DNA of 64,000 nucleotides, taken from Sphagnum compactum. Taxonomy: Eukaryota; Bryophyta; Sphagnopsida; Sphagnales. The DNA lies in the NCBI GenBank assembly GCA_965153455.1, contig OZ234497.1:992001-1056000 (forward strand), written 5' to 3'. This document shows positions 1 to 13,036 of the stretch, piece after piece; position 1 is the first letter of the stretch, and each line of letters starts with the position of its first letter. A program made the position numbers and the translations under genes. A model generated the notes under the pieces. The model had not been told where the DNA came from, ran no database searches, and saw nothing but the letters and a program-made list of their open reading frames with translations.

Positions 1-381
1 TGAGTTCAGTGTGGTCAGATCCCCAACCCCTACTATGAGGGTTAGTGGTAAAGAACTACTGGAAATTTAGGCAAAAAAACCACCGGATTTCACCCTTGCA
101 ATCTAAACTTACAGATGGCTGGCCCTGATTTTTTGGAGTAATTTGGTAATTTTTTGCCCCCAAAAAAAAGACTGCCCTGAACCAAGATCCAGGGCAGAAG
201 ATTCAGGTACCTGAACTGAGAGCCAGGCACTGCTGTCAGTGCCTCACCCTATACGTTACACCAAAGCAAAAATAAGGAACAAAACTTCGTTGAATGAATT
301 GTACTTCTCAAATTTTTGTTTCTTTATGAGAAATGTCCACCAGACAAAAGCATACGGCAAGGGGGAAATTTTGTACGTACG

Positions 382-390
382 TATATAAAG
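382..390 (+). promoter_or_regulatory. Candidate TATA box of the ABHD17-like gene
   Basis: TATATAAAG lies about 450 bp upstream of the ATG at 838. A start site near 410-420 would give a 5' leader of roughly 420 nt. The call rests on motif and position only; an intron in the 5' UTR is not excluded. Confidence 0.4.
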
Positions 391-674
391 TCGTATTCGT
401 ATTTGTGTGGTCGTCATCGGTCTTGCGCACTGAGGCTGCGAATTTCGAAGAGTGAGAGGAGAGACAGAAAGGCTGGATTGCAGGGGAGTAGGAGGAGGAG
501 GATTGCAACGTTCGACTCACGGCGTTCTTGAATTGCAAGACTTGCACTATTGCCCTCAATATTGTTGCCCTCTTTTCCCTGGATCTGGAGAAATATTTCT
601 TTTCAGAAACCGTTTTGTGTGCCCCCTTACAGCGCCTGGTAGGGTTTCGATCCTCGGGTGGCTGGAGCAGTGAG

Positions 675-749
675 ATGGCGCGGAAGTTTGACTATGTGTG
701 GAGTATCGGGGTTCTTGAAACGAGGCAGGTTGAGACTGTAATCTGGTAA
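675..749 (+). other. Possible upstream ORF in the ABHD17-like leader
   Basis: An ATG at 675 opens a 24-codon frame that ends at TAA 747-749, before the main ATG at 838. If the leader is unspliced, this uORF precedes the coding sequence and could lower translation. No conservation evidence is available. Confidence 0.3.
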
Positions 750-837
750 TCGCCTTCATTTTCACTGGTTAGAGTGGATTCGAGGAAGTAGGGGTTTTTT
801 GGTGGAAGTTCATACAGAGCATAGCAGGAGAGAGGAG

Positions 838-3559
838 ATGGGAGCGGTGACATCGTCGGTGGCGGCAAGGTTTGCGTTTTTCCCCCCTACACCGCCCTCA
901 TATCAAGTGATCGAAGATGAAGCAACAGGGAAATTGCGGCTTTCGGAAGCCGTTCCCCGTGAGGATGTTGATGTTATGAAGCTGCCGACAAAACGAGGAA
1001 CCGAGATAGTTGCGCTCTATGTGAAACATCCAACGGCTAACCTTACTCTTCTGTATTCCCACGGAAATGCTGCGGACCTCGGCCAGATGCACGAACTGTT
1101 TGTGGAGCTCAGTGTTCATCTGCGTATCAATGTACTTGGGTCAGTAGTTACTCCCTTTAATCTTCTGCTAAGTGTCTGCTGTTTTGGCTTAAGAAAAGTG
1201 GGACTATGTTCTTGAGAAGTATAGCTTAACATTTGCAAATCATGAACTAGAAATGCTAGGTTTTCTGTGATTGAAACCAAGCCAGGATCAACTCTGCAAT
1301 CTCCTTGGTCATTTGTTTGGAAGAGGAGAAAGAAAGAGTTCTTGTGGTTGTTCAAGCACATTTTATTTCTACAGTACAGTTATCAAGCCAGAAGCTAAGG
1401 ACAAGAATTATGCAGAAGCATCTCAATGTTTCTTAAAGTGTATGGCTTTGTTCATTGCCAATCTTGTTTTCCCATCAAATTACATGAGGTTCATGGCATC
1501 TGCCAAAGGATTACTAGAAGGAAGTGGTCAACACATTTCATTAAAAGCAGGAAATGATTGTAATTGGTGTATATTGTCATGTATTTGGCATCTCAGGGAG
1601 GAGGCATGAGTGATATATATAATTCCTTACCTGTGAGGCATCAGTAGGTGTCCTAGTATTAGGTGTAGGCAGTGCAGCATATACTTAGTGTAAGAACAGA
1701 GGAAATAGCTTTGATGTATGCTGCTGGGTTTCCTTTGCTGCCACCCTGCATTGAGTGGAGTTTTGTGCCATAGATGAGTTTCCAATTCTTTCAATCTTGC
1801 TCTGAGGCAGCCAGGTAGCATAACCTGTCTCACATTTTCTATAATGCTGGACTCTGTTACATCAACAAGGAATTGTTCTCCATCTGGGATATATAGGTTG
1901 ATGTCCTGTTTGCCACAGAAAGAAAACAGACTATTGGAAGGGGATATGAGTACCTGCAGGTTTATACTAGTTGTGTAAAATCAAAAAAGAGAATATAGCT
2001 AACTGAAACAGAGGTGTAGTGAAGCTTTCAATACTGCAAAATCTGTAGTGGTATCCAAACTTCTTGGAGATTGTAATGGAAAGAAAAAAATGGCTCAAAA
2101 TCAATTACATGATGACCTAGGTCTCAGTATCAACGGTATGAAATGAACATGGAGTTTGTGGACTAAGTTCTGGTTGTTTTGCAATCTACAGTTATGACTA
2201 CTCAGGTTATGGAGCATCCACTGGGAAGGTCAGTAATCAATTCTTGTTGTGATTTTCTTTTGTTAAGCTCAAGACATTCTCAGTCATGTTCATTCTTTTA
2301 CTTCCACTCTCCATATGAACTCATTCTTAATTGCAACAAAGAAATGGATGAAGTTCAAGCTGCCATTAGCATACTTCTTCACTAATCCCAATTGTCTTAC
2401 TGAGCCAGGGTGGATTGGATGTTCACCTTGGACTAAAAGTTTCCTTGTTTGAACCCTTAGAAGATGTTAATTGTTGACAAGTCTATGGATGGCAAACATG
2501 AATAGATCAGGTAGTGTCAGTGCACCTCATAGCACCTTTTAGCAATTTTTCCATCTTAATTTGTTATTTTGTGTGTCGTTTCTGCATGCAAACAAGCAGC
2601 CAAGTGAACCAAACACATATGCAGACATAGAAGCAGCTTACGAATGTCTTGAGCGCACCTACGGTGTTCAAGAAGAAAATGTGGTGCTGTATGGGCAGTC
2701 AGTTGGCAGTGGTCCAACATTGGATTTGGCAACCCGGAAACCTCACCTGCGTGGTGTGGTGTTGCACAGCCCAATACTCTCAGGTTTACGTGTCATGTAC
2801 CCTGTGAAGCGCACATACTGGTTTGACATCTACAAGGTGAGAATCAGGCCTCAGAATTCTCAATACCTCACAAGTATTGGGTTTTGGTCCATTAGGTGTT
2901 AGCCATTATTACGAACTGTTTATCATTGTCATCTGAGGCTGGTATCTGGGTTGGGTGCAGAACATCGACAAGATTGGCTTAGTCAACTGCCCTGTCCTGG
3001 TGATGCATGTGAGTGCTAATGACATCATCTAAACCTAACAGTTCATCCTCCAACCTTGGTTTTATTTTCTGGATAAATGCAGTTGCTTGAATGTTTTGAA
3101 ACCTTCCATAAGACATTTCACTATTCTGCAAGAAAATCTGGAATTTCCACTTCATCCATGACAGTTGGCATTAGATCCAGTGAAATTCTGTTCCAGAAAA
3201 AATCTTGTATCTCAGCATAAGTGCTGTCTAAGGTAGGAGATTTTTGGTGACTTGGTCTTCAGATCTTGTGGTTGGGCCTGCTAAGATTGGGGAAACAGGA
3301 TTAGTCCCTCCTTTATACCCATCTGATTGGAACTGGGTATCAACTGCAGGGTACAGCAGATGAAGTGGTCGACTGGTCACATGGGAAGCAATTGTATGAA
3401 TTGTCTAAGGAAAAGTATGAGCCATTGTGGTTGAAGGGGGGTGGGCACTGCAACCTGGAACTTTATCCAGAATATATCAAGCATCTTCGCAAATATTTGC
3501 AAACACTGGAGCGATCAGCAAATATTGTTAGGATTGGCTCACGGCGAGGATCCATATAA
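838..3559 (+). CDS. ABHD17-like alpha/beta hydrolase (probable protein depalmitoylase)
   Basis: Five exons: 838-1139, 2192-2228, 2600-2836, 2961-3008 and 3350-3559. All introns are GT-AG and the phases agree, giving 277 aa. The protein matches the ABHD17/WAV2-type serine hydrolase family along its whole length. Visible features are the HGN oxyanion motif (75-77), the YDYSGYG segment (102-108), nucleophile Ser147 in GQSVG, Asp212 in GTADEVVD and His241 in GGGHC, so the triad is intact. The family removes palmitate from membrane-anchored proteins; that function is inferred here. The N-terminus MGAVTS fits an N-myristoylation site (Gly2, Ser6), suggesting membrane association. The ATG at 838 was chosen because it gives the conserved MGAVTSS start; an in-frame TTG at 799 is not a credible initiator. 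No frameshift or stop interrupts the gene. Confidence 0.95.
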
Positions 3560-5694
3560 CATGGACACTCTATAACTACCTTTAAGCACTGGCTCAAGTC
3601 TAAAGAGGTTCCCTGTACATATTTTTGCCTTACACTTTGGAACGTTCCACTGAGAGCTGTGTTAGTTGTGAATGACAGAAATATGTAGAAAAATGTGGGT
3701 ACTCGTTAGTGGACAGCAAGGGTGGAGTCTATTGGATCAGGGGATTGACATGGGGGATGTGAGAAGTTGGTAGTCAAGGAAATGGAAAGCAGATGACTAT
3801 GTCATCAGATGATTTGCTTCTGTCTGACAAGAGCTTCACTTCTGGGAGGTCTTATGAGACAGGTTCAATTGAGATACATTGAAGTTTGTAGGTGGTTAGG
3901 GCTATTTGACTTTTTCCAAGTAAACTTACACTGGGGGAACTTAGAAAGCTCAAAGTGATGTTCAAATTGCAAGTTGAGATGCTTATTTCAGATTGAGAAC
4001 TAGATAGGTCCTGTAGGAGGGAAGCTACCAAGTTGCCAAGAGGGTGCTATCCCAGATTGATTGAATCACCCTGAAGAAGGCAGTTGTTGTACAACCAAGG
4101 GTGTGTGACCTCCCTTTGGCCTCTTTGGCCTTGCATTTATCACTTAGGAGCATAATGTGGGAGTACCACATGATGTGATCCATTGATGTTCTATCTGTAC
4201 ACTTTCTTCAAGCTCTGCATAATAAACAACAGTTCACATTTTCAGCATGCTACCATCTTCTGTGGCCTTGTGGAACCAGTTGTTGCCAGGCAGGTCCATG
4301 CAGGTGCATGGTGTTGCCAAGCTGGTGATAGCTTTGAAGGTTGACAGTTGTAATTTGCAGCTTTTTTACAGTCGATCTTATGATGCAAAGTTGCTCTTTT
4401 AGTATGCCATCCTTGCCTAATGTGTTTATGAGGAAGGGCACCTTGAATCTTTAGGATATGACCTAGCATTAGAGGTTGACGAAGGCTACATGTCCTTACA
4501 TGTTGATATCAGTTTGGCCATTGTTTAAATTACCCCTGAGCTAGAACCTTGACATGAAATTTGGCAATCAATTTGACCTAAGGAAAATGGAGTCAAATAT
4601 AAGCAGATCATCCTGGCTTTGCTAGTGTACTACACAATTGAAGTGAGCAAAACCCTGTTCCATAAAATAATCTCAAATGTTGTCAGATGCTTGAAACCAT
4701 AAAGGATCTCTTGATGATCAATACAATTCATTAATGAAAAAAAAGGCAGTCTGGGGTTGGATGATTTGCCTCTTAATTGGTGTAGGATGAGTTGTTAGCC
4801 TGTTCTTTATTTAAAAGATATATTTATTATTATTTTATGTTATTATATAAGGCCCAATCTCTAAGAATTGAATTTCTCACAAAAACCAGGATTTGATTAT
4901 CAAGACACATTCAATTTCTGGAAAGGGTTTGGTGAAGTTGCTTACTAGGCTATCTTGAAATACATTAGGTCAGATGCAATCCCAGGCTCAAGAATTTGGT
5001 TTTTTCTTCTCAAGAGAAGTACTTAAACAAATGTGTTGACTGTGATTCAAATTGTATTTATGTACATGACCATCATTCCATAGCCATGAATTTCAACTTA
5101 GATGAATGGAATCAGTCACCCAAGATGATTTGTTGGCTGCTTCATCATGTAAACCATGATATGTGCACAGCCAGACCTAGCAGCTTGGGTTTCTCATTCT
5201 TCACAATTTAGGAATAGCTTTGGGCAAAGAACAGAACACAATGGCAAAATGAATTTTGTGATGTATCCGAGTCGCCTTTAAATTTGATGTCATTATAGTC
5301 CAGGCCCGCAATAATGCCTTACCCTCTTTGTTGGTGTGACTTAGACTAAGATTCAGACACTCCTCAACAAATTCAATAAGATTATTATTTATATCCCTCA
5401 CGTAGTGTATAGTACACTGGAGTCTGGAGATGCTCACAAATATGCTCATGAAGGCACTGCCATGACTTGAACATGAAATTATGTAGGTCATATTGGCCTG
5501 CACAACTTTCATCACCTTAATTTCATTCCTAATTTGCATACAAGTTGAGGTTTTGGGGGTGAGGGAGGTTTAGTGTTGGGAGTGGCCGTATTGAATGGAT
5601 ATCTTAGTTATTTGATTCAAGGAACATATTAGTTGTAATCAGTGCTAAGTTGAACTGGAGAGATGAATAGTCTTAGTAATAAGTAATAAGCTTA
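3560..5694. other. Intergenic, including the 3' UTR of the ABHD17-like gene; nothing else recognised
   Basis: The proximal few hundred bases should be 3' UTR. Short ORFs on both strands resemble no known family and are interrupted by stops. A local AT-rich patch lies near 4815-4850. Confidence 0.6.
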
Positions 5695-6030
5695 AAGCAT
5701 CCTTGGGGGTGCTCAGTACAAAGCTATTTCTCACATCTAAGTTTCATTATCTACTTTTTTTGCAACCCCACCCATAAAACTAAAACCAGAAATAAGTGGG
5801 AGACTACTAATTGGTCTAGGTGGCAAACCACTTAGATTAATCATTATGATTGACCAAGGACCAGCAATCAGATCATATTTATTACACTCTTGGGTGGCAA
5901 GTGCCTTTCACCACCCTTGGCAAACTCTGCAAATTGCTGGGCCAAAAACCATTTTGGTGAGCCAAACTGGCATGTTTCTTCATCCAATTTTAATTTGCAG
6001 GGTCACATACTGAGCACTGCTGGGATGCTC
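5695..6030 (+). mobile_element. Tourist-like (PIF/Harbinger) MITE, copy 1
   Basis: It is flanked by TTA target duplications (5692-5694 and 6031-6033). Its ends are degenerate inverted repeats: AAGCATCC...GTGCTCAGTA on the left, and the right end reads GAGCATCCCAGCAGTGCTCA in reverse complement. Internal blocks match the reverse complement of the element at 27264-27624, for example CATCCAATTTTAATTTGCAG and the AACCCCACCCATA block. There is no coding capacity. Confidence 0.85.
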
Positions 6031-6033
6031 TTA

Positions 6034-8099
6034 GGGTAGGTCGCATATAAGCTTGCTCAAGCACTAATTCCTGGAATCTAATGACCAAAGTATGTTTGCA
6101 TGTCAGAACTAGCTTCCTAATCCTTACTTGGTTTGTCATGTCGTAGATTTGCAGACCATTTGTTGACAGTGTCTCTGTCACAGTGCATCCTCAGAGTGGA
6201 TGCCCTGTACTTACAGATGTTGATCTTTGAATGCTCTGCATGAAGTTCTTCTGGCCCCTAGAATACCTTGTTTACAGATTTGTGACAACACTGTTCTGTA
6301 CCATACAGGCACATTGATGATACTGTTGTGAATGTGCATCTATTCTAATCTAAGTAAAAGCACAAGCACCAGCCAACAACATCACAGTTGATCTCTAAGG
6401 GTATCTTCCTCACCTATACATTGAAGCTGACCTTATATAACTGACCTTCTACCGGGTGTTGCTTCTGTGTGAGCACCATTAGTGTGGATCTGCTTCTGAA
6501 CCATCAAGAACCATGAGTGATAGAGATTGTAATTTCTCTGGCTGCAAGCTATGGATTGCCAACCCAAGGAATCAACATTTGCAGGCTTCAAGGAGTAGTC
6601 CTCATAGCTGGCCTGCAATTTACTCATGGTCAAGGCTGGGATGAACATATGAACCCATCCAAAAAGAGCTTCAATGGTGATGTAAAGCACACGTCTCTGG
6701 TTTGACTTGAGTTGAATTTTCTGTACAGGATGTTAGGCATTAGAGCACTGATGGTGGGTTCTGTCACAGCTATGGCAGTCAGGGAAATGCTGAGCTCTTC
6801 CTTGACATTGAGTTTGCCATCAAGCATAGAATAGCTGTTCAAGAGCATGCAGTAAGCTGCTCCCCTTCATGGGAAGATGTGCCATGCACATTGATCATAG
6901 ATGGAGTGGTGACCAAAACTGACAGGTATGCAGCCTGATATGAGAAAATCACAAACACCTTTTCATGTTAGGCTGTTGCCAGGAATATGCAGGCAGAGGA
7001 TGGAGTTGAGAAAGGCTTTGTGAGACACTGGGTTTTTCTCACAGTTGACAACATCAGTGAAGAACAGTTCTCTGTGAAAAGTTTGAGGATTTGTTGCATG
7101 AGCTGTTTTGTTGTAGGGAGCCAAAGAAATACTGGTTGTTCAGGGACTGCTGAAAAACAGCATGTGAAGCTCCCTTCTCTGTAAAAACAGCACAGTTCAT
7201 TGCAATGACATAATTTGATGATTGGATTAAGGGTGCAAGCAAGTCGGCTACAGTATAGCCATCTGATTGTCTCTCAACAACTTTTTCTCAATAGAGACTT
7301 CTGTGATGTTCTTGAACTCCATCAATAGAGGAGGCAGTTCCCCTACCTGTGCTCAAACTCTTCTCTCCAGTGGTCCAAGAGAATTCTGCCATCAGAAGGC
7401 CTCTTTTCCTTTTTGCCTCTAATCAGGGGCTCAGTGTCAAATGTTTTACAACCATCCAACAAGCCTCTGCCTCAATTGAGCTCTGGTAGCCATGGTTACA
7501 GTATCTACCATTTTTTGGCTAAAATGTAGAGTGCTATAGAAGAGCATATAACTATACAGGGGATTCTCAAGATCATTGGTGGACAAGGACACTGCTATGG
7601 TCTCACATGGTACAGAAGCTGAAGACTGATTTGATTAGATTTGTACCAAGCATCACAAGGGAGCCAAAGATTGGAGAGGGGAGTCATTCATGTTGAAAAT
7701 GAGTTGTTACTCAATTCTTGCTGGAAAGATTTTCTCGCACTTCATATTTTTGCTTCTCAGCTTTCAGCTATGATTGGAGCATCATTGCCATTGCAGGTTT
7801 GTCAATGAAGGGTTCTACATTGAGTCACTTGCTAACAAAAAAACTTGAGAGAGAAAACCGTATTTGACTAGATTGCATCTCTCAATAGCCAAGCTGCATC
7901 TATGGAGAACCAAGCACAGGTGGCTGACAGCTAACCATTCACAACTAAAGGGAGATCTAGCTAGCTGAGAACTAAGAACATCCCCTCTCACTCCTGCACT
8001 CCAATTCTCATTAGAGCTGTAGGCAGGGTATTCCCTGAGCTCCTTCTTGAAACCACCTCCAACACCTTTGTCAGACTCTTCAGATATCACTCATCATAC
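6034..8099. other. Intergenic; no recognisable gene
   Basis: Unique-looking sequence of moderate GC with only short, stop-broken frames on both strands. It may be a very old transposon relic continuous with the copia remnant to the right, but no motif proves this. Confidence 0.5.
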
Positions 8100-9560
8100 A
8101 GAAGCAGTGTTCTTCTTGTCAGAGAGCAGCAAAAACTATGTGTCTAATGCTTGAAGTTCCTGTTCAAGACTCAATTGTCTTCTTGATACTTTGTTGCATC
8201 AGTTTCAAGGAGAAGAGCAGGCTCTCTGTTGGAGCCTTCATTTCTTCTCTGACTAATGAACTGACTATTCATCACCGACAGAAAGCCGTTGGATAGTAGG
8301 TGTGCCAGAGTCGACAAGTTCTTGTATTGTCCAGCTCACACCTGATCATCCCCTATCTAGAGAGACTTCATCACCTCATTGGAAGATCCAAACTCAAGTT
8401 CACTGAATGGGGCCGAGGAACACACCCATGCAATGGCAGATCACCAGTGAGACTATTGTGTGAAGAGGAACTTCATAACTTAGAAAATTGGTTCCATTCT
8501 TCCAGGTATTTAACACTGAAGAAAAGACAATCAGGGAGTCTGATGAGGTTTGTTTTTCCTTCTTACATAAAATACAACTCAGGATCTGAATAGGAAAGAA
8601 AAGATTTGATGATTGAAGAACCCTCTCAGCAAGAAAACCTTTGATGTACCTTAGGTTCCACCATATATCTCTTCACTATTCATTGTGACATAAATAGAAG
8701 TTTTTGAGTTTGATGGACGTGAGATGAATTAATTTCTTCCTGATTAAGTGATAGTGAATAGAATCAACTTCTTTTTCATTCATCTTTGTTACTGCGTTTG
8801 TTTCGCAACTGTTGGTATGGAGGATGACCGATAATTTTGTTGACCAAAACACCAAATCCTTGTAGGGCATACCTCTTTGAATCACGAAGATTCCCCTCTT
8901 CACTAACTGCATTCAACTTTCAACTGTAGTGTCAGATCTTCCTCCTCTAAGTCAGACATTTCAAGTTTTTCTGAGATGATATTTGCACCATGAAATCCAC
9001 ATTCCATTGTTCCTACATAAAAGGAGATCATCAACATTAAGAGTTGACATTGTCTTGTAGGAAAAGTGAAAAAACTTTATGCTGAATATTACGTTGGCTT
9101 GTACATGAAGTCCACAGTGTAGTGTGTAGTCCCCCTTTTATTTCTTGAAACTTTAATCCTTCTTGTACGATCAATTTTGTCATACCAAGGTTGAACATGT
9201 TATTTCAAACCAGACAAGGCGTTTTAAAGGTTTCTTTCCTTATTACTTTCAAACCTGCGAGTTTGAAGGATATGTACTTCTCCCTTAAGGTTGGCATGGT
9301 GGTCTTTACATTGATATGACAAAAATTCCAACTTTCTTTAGCTGCTAAGCAAAATAGCCTTTAATAGTGACCCATTTTCAGTCAATGGCCTCTCTTCCCA
9401 TGAAACCTCTGGGAGTAACCTTGTCTCGCATTTCTGAACTGACCCATTTGCCTTCAAAAACATCTGTTAGAGATTCAGATTTTAGCTGGTGGCAGCTCTG
9501 GAATTGCCCAACTGTGGGTTGAGTCCATATCCTCAGTCATAACTCTGTGCCACTGGGAAT
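8100..9560 (-). pseudogene. Ty1/copia reverse transcriptase / RNase H relic
   Basis: Read on the minus strand, fragments in shifting frames follow the order of copia pol. A segment like SGLKQ..PWYDKID sits near 9.2 kb. A reverse-transcriptase active-site variant, NVDDLLLC, lies at about 9024-9040. It is followed by the conserved RGIFVIQ segment near 8.9 kb and by a VDSIHYHLIRKKLIHLTS segment near 8.75 kb, which corresponds to the copia VDxTxYRxLIGSLxYLT block. Stops and frameshifts are frequent, so it is dead. No LTRs were found. Boundaries are approximate. Confidence 0.7.
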
Positions 9561-12120
9561 CTTGTGGATGCTTCTTCAAAAGGTTGTGGTCCAATTGGTA
9601 GGGTCAAGTGCCTTACAAAGAAACTGTGGTACCATTTTTGAGGTTTCATGGTTGTCCTTTCAAACTTGTATTCAGTTTATGTGTTGGTGGACATCATGTT
9701 GGAATAGGAGGGTGGATCAAGTCTAGTTGCATTGTGGGGCCACTCTTACCTTCTGAAAAATCCTCCAAAGATGGAGTGAAGCTGTTTGAGAACTCTGGCC
9801 AATCTTATTAGTTCAAAATGTGGTCAAATTTTATTTCTCTGCAATAATCCAGACTCCTGTGGTCCTGACAAACTACTTGTGTCCAGAGAAATCTTATATA
9901 TGGTTTGTGATAACCCATCATCACTTGAAGTTTAGTGTCTGAGCTAATGTCACTCATCAAGAAGTTTCCAAAGGAACCAGTGTCACCAAAAGAGAGTTCG
10001 AGAGAGAGATATGCAGAAACATAGAGACAACCAGTCATGGTGAGCGTACAGACCCAAACCGGGCCTGAGCTTCCTGATTTTCTGATCTGCACCACACCCC
10101 ACTCTAACAATCTACAGAACACAAGAACACACGATGCCTGATCCTTCAACAGAAATGATCTGCTCAAAACAAGGATCAACAAATCGGATCACAGGGTGCA
10201 GATCCCTGAGCCTTAAATCAGATTAACAAACCAAGGACTATCTCATGTTCGATCTACAATGCGCATCATCTTGGATCCCACAGATTAACAAACTAAGCAC
10301 TGTCTCGTGCCCGTTCTGCAATGCAAATCATCATGATCCAACAGGAATGTCAGGTGAGGCCTTTGAGGTCAGATCCCTCAGTGTTCACTCGGTCCGTTGA
10401 GCCACTAAACCACAGCCCCTATATGCATCTCTACATTGCTCTCACTCTTAACATCTGGAAACCCAACTCCCGGAAGCCCTCCGTTCCGACAATCTCAAGA
10501 TACTCTGACGCAAACCAACAGAAAGCCAAGCTCCCATGAATCCTCTCACAATGACAGCCCCATCAAGCACGGACAACAGTTCTGAAGCTGTAGACCCATT
10601 CTATTCACTCCTTCTCCACGAACAACCTACTACTGCCCCCAACTCAGATGCAAAGCAAGCTCCTACAGATACACATTCTCCTTGACAGATTCTCCCTCTT
10701 TCTTCTACAGGCCTATGAATCTAAGGCTCGGACCCCTCAAATCTCTCATCATTCCTCAGCCTCACCTTCCATGATAATTGCATTCAGGGACTACACAGCA
10801 ACTCAGCAAGACACTGGCGCAGCGGAAGAAAATCAGCAACAAGCTAAGCAGCTGCTCGCACACCAGATAGAACAACGCTAAAACTAGCAACCCAGAATGC
10901 TGCCTCAGTCTCCCAATCTTCCTCATCAAAATGCCACCCCTCCTTCCAAAATTCCAGCCGTTTCATCCTTGGCTTCCAGCTCAAGCTTTCCCATGCACCG
11001 TTACAAGATTCATGTCCCCAAAATCATAAAATCGCCGCCTTCATTAAGTCCGTTTTCCGACGAGTTTAATTCCTTAAACTCTTAAAGCAAAAAGATCAAA
11101 TTTCCAAACTCGGTAGCCATAATCAGGTTTCCGTTCGGCCACCCCACAACCGGTCACACCAGATGTATTTGGAAATCAGAGTTAGCAAACACCTAATGTT
11201 GATGTTTATTGAAGGTGGCATCTTATTAACTCACAACAATCTTCCTTGATTCTGGTACAGAACATCTACATGCTTTGGAATAACCATCATTCCAATTCGA
11301 CCTTTATTGAAGGTGACATCTTAACTCACAAGAATCTTCCTTGATTTATGTACACAACACCAATGGGCAAATTCCCCATGACAGCTTATTGCTCTAGTTT
11401 GTCTCTCCAGGATTATGCAAGTGAACTTATGCTCGACACCAAAAGTTATGGTGTGAGATGGACCTAGTTTAACTCTTTTGTGCCTCAGGAGATTTTTCCT
11501 CAATTGTAAGTTTTAGTAAGGGAAGAATTCATGAGGTAGACAACAACTTCAACCACTTCAGATCCAAGGTTTGTTGGTCTATTATTGCCAGTAAAGAAAG
11601 CTCTCCCTAGATTATTTCTATTCTCATGTTTGGGAACCCCATTTTGTATGGAGCTATGAGGTTGAGTGACTTAGCATTGAGTTTCATTTTGGACTCCAAA
11701 GGATTGGAAATTCTCAAGAGGGATACTAATCTAAATGCGTTATGCTTGTTTGGGTTTCATTTTCAATCATTGTTTAAAAACATTTCACAGTATCAAATGC
11801 TGTCAGTTGTGTCCTGCATGAGAGGAAGTACACCTGACCTTTTATTTGCCCAGCTCATATTATTTGGGATTGTGGGAAAGAATTTAAAACTGGAAGAGAG
11901 GTTTCTGCCAAGGCCCCAAATGCATGAAGTCTGTGACTTCTTTTGCATGTTTCAAAAGCGCTCTTGCTGAGCCTCTTCTTTCAGACATCAGAGTTATACG
12001 TGAAGTACCCCAAACTGAGGCTATATGGCACAAGTTTCAGCGAAACTGGCAACAAATTGAGAAGTCAGGATGAAAACAGTAGACAGAAAAAAGGGGGTGA
12101 CCAAACTAGTTTTCTCACCT
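9561..12120. other. Intergenic, no gene recognised; contains a short tandem duplication
   Basis: Stop-broken short frames only. It contains the 62-bp tandem repeat listed separately (10219-10342). The 9.6-11.1 kb part is less AT-rich than the sequence to the right and may be a 5' part of the neighbouring copia relic, but this is not demonstrable. Confidence 0.45.
10219..10342. repeat. Two tandem copies of a 62-bp unit
   Basis: CAGATTAACAAAC begins at 10219 and again at 10281; both units continue through CAATGC..ATCATC and GATCC. The copies are about 80% identical. Confidence 0.85.
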
Positions 12121-12129
12121 AAATCAGTC

Positions 12130-12275
12130 CTCATTTTCTGAACTGATGCCTGATGCCTGGTTTTATGTGTTGTCGGAATATGATCCTGCAAATCTTCTGA
12201 ACTGATACCTGGTTTCATGCCTTTTCAGAATATGATCCTGCAAATCTTCTGAACTGATACCTAGTTTCATGAAAT
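12130..12275. repeat. Minisatellite, three degenerate copies of about 52-59 bp
   Basis: TTCTGAACTGATRCCT recurs at about 12135, 12194 and 12246. The last two units also share AATATGATCCTGCAAATC, starting at 12177 and 12229, a 52-bp spacing. Confidence 0.85.
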
Positions 12276-12672
12276 GACACCCAAATTTTCTCGTTTTTAA
12301 GGATATGCTCAAATTGGGGATGAAACAGGGGTTAGAGGGTCAGACAAGGCCCAAAGACAGGGTGACTTTATGGATAACTCTAAAATTAGTCACAAATCTT
12401 TGAATGTAAAGAAAGAGAAAATGTGCCTAATCCCTCCCCATTATTCAAAATTTCCAAACTGGGATAATTTAAATTTCCCATGTGTTGATGCTATATCACA
12501 AAGGAGGTTTAGGGTTCAAAAATATTTGCATCAAGCTGAGAGTTAGGATTTAGGGTTTCAACTAAACAATATGGAGATTTGAGGATAGTTTATGAAGATT
12601 GGTGCAGGAGTGACCAATTTCACCACTCTCAGATGAGAGGTCTCTAGTAATATCTCTAATTTCTAGGGGCCT

Positions 12673-13036
12673 AGTGAACCAGCACCCACCAGTGCACCAT
12701 CCACTCAATGCCTGTTGTTACTCAGTTATGGATGAGCCTCAACTGAGTTAATATTTAGTTTCACTTTGGTGCTAATTCTGAAAAAATAGGTCCCATATAT
12801 TTGTAGATAAGTAAGAAAATAGGTAACTACTAAATAAGTAGATGGTTTATTTCTAGGTAAGGGCTGCTTTTACTCCCTACCTAGTAACAACCCTAGCCTG
12901 CTAGTGGGTTGTAGTAGGTACGTAATAAAAAAAAGCAACTGAGCTGACCACCATGGTTAGCTAGGGAACTGGAACCCAACAGAAAACTGTTTCCTGACCA
13001 CTTACCATTCATCCTTCATGTGGGTGCTGGTTCACT
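12673..13036. mobile_element. Candidate MITE with 17-bp perfect terminal inverted repeats
   Basis: AGTGAACCAGCACCCAC at 12673-12689 is the exact reverse complement of 13020-13036. The 364-bp span has no coding capacity. No clear target-site duplication is visible, so the superfamily is not assigned. Confidence 0.65.

Noticed and set aside
799-837. Upstream in-frame extension of the ABHD17-like exon 1
   Set aside because: It would begin at TTG; plant nuclear genes use ATG and family similarity starts at MGAVTSS (838).
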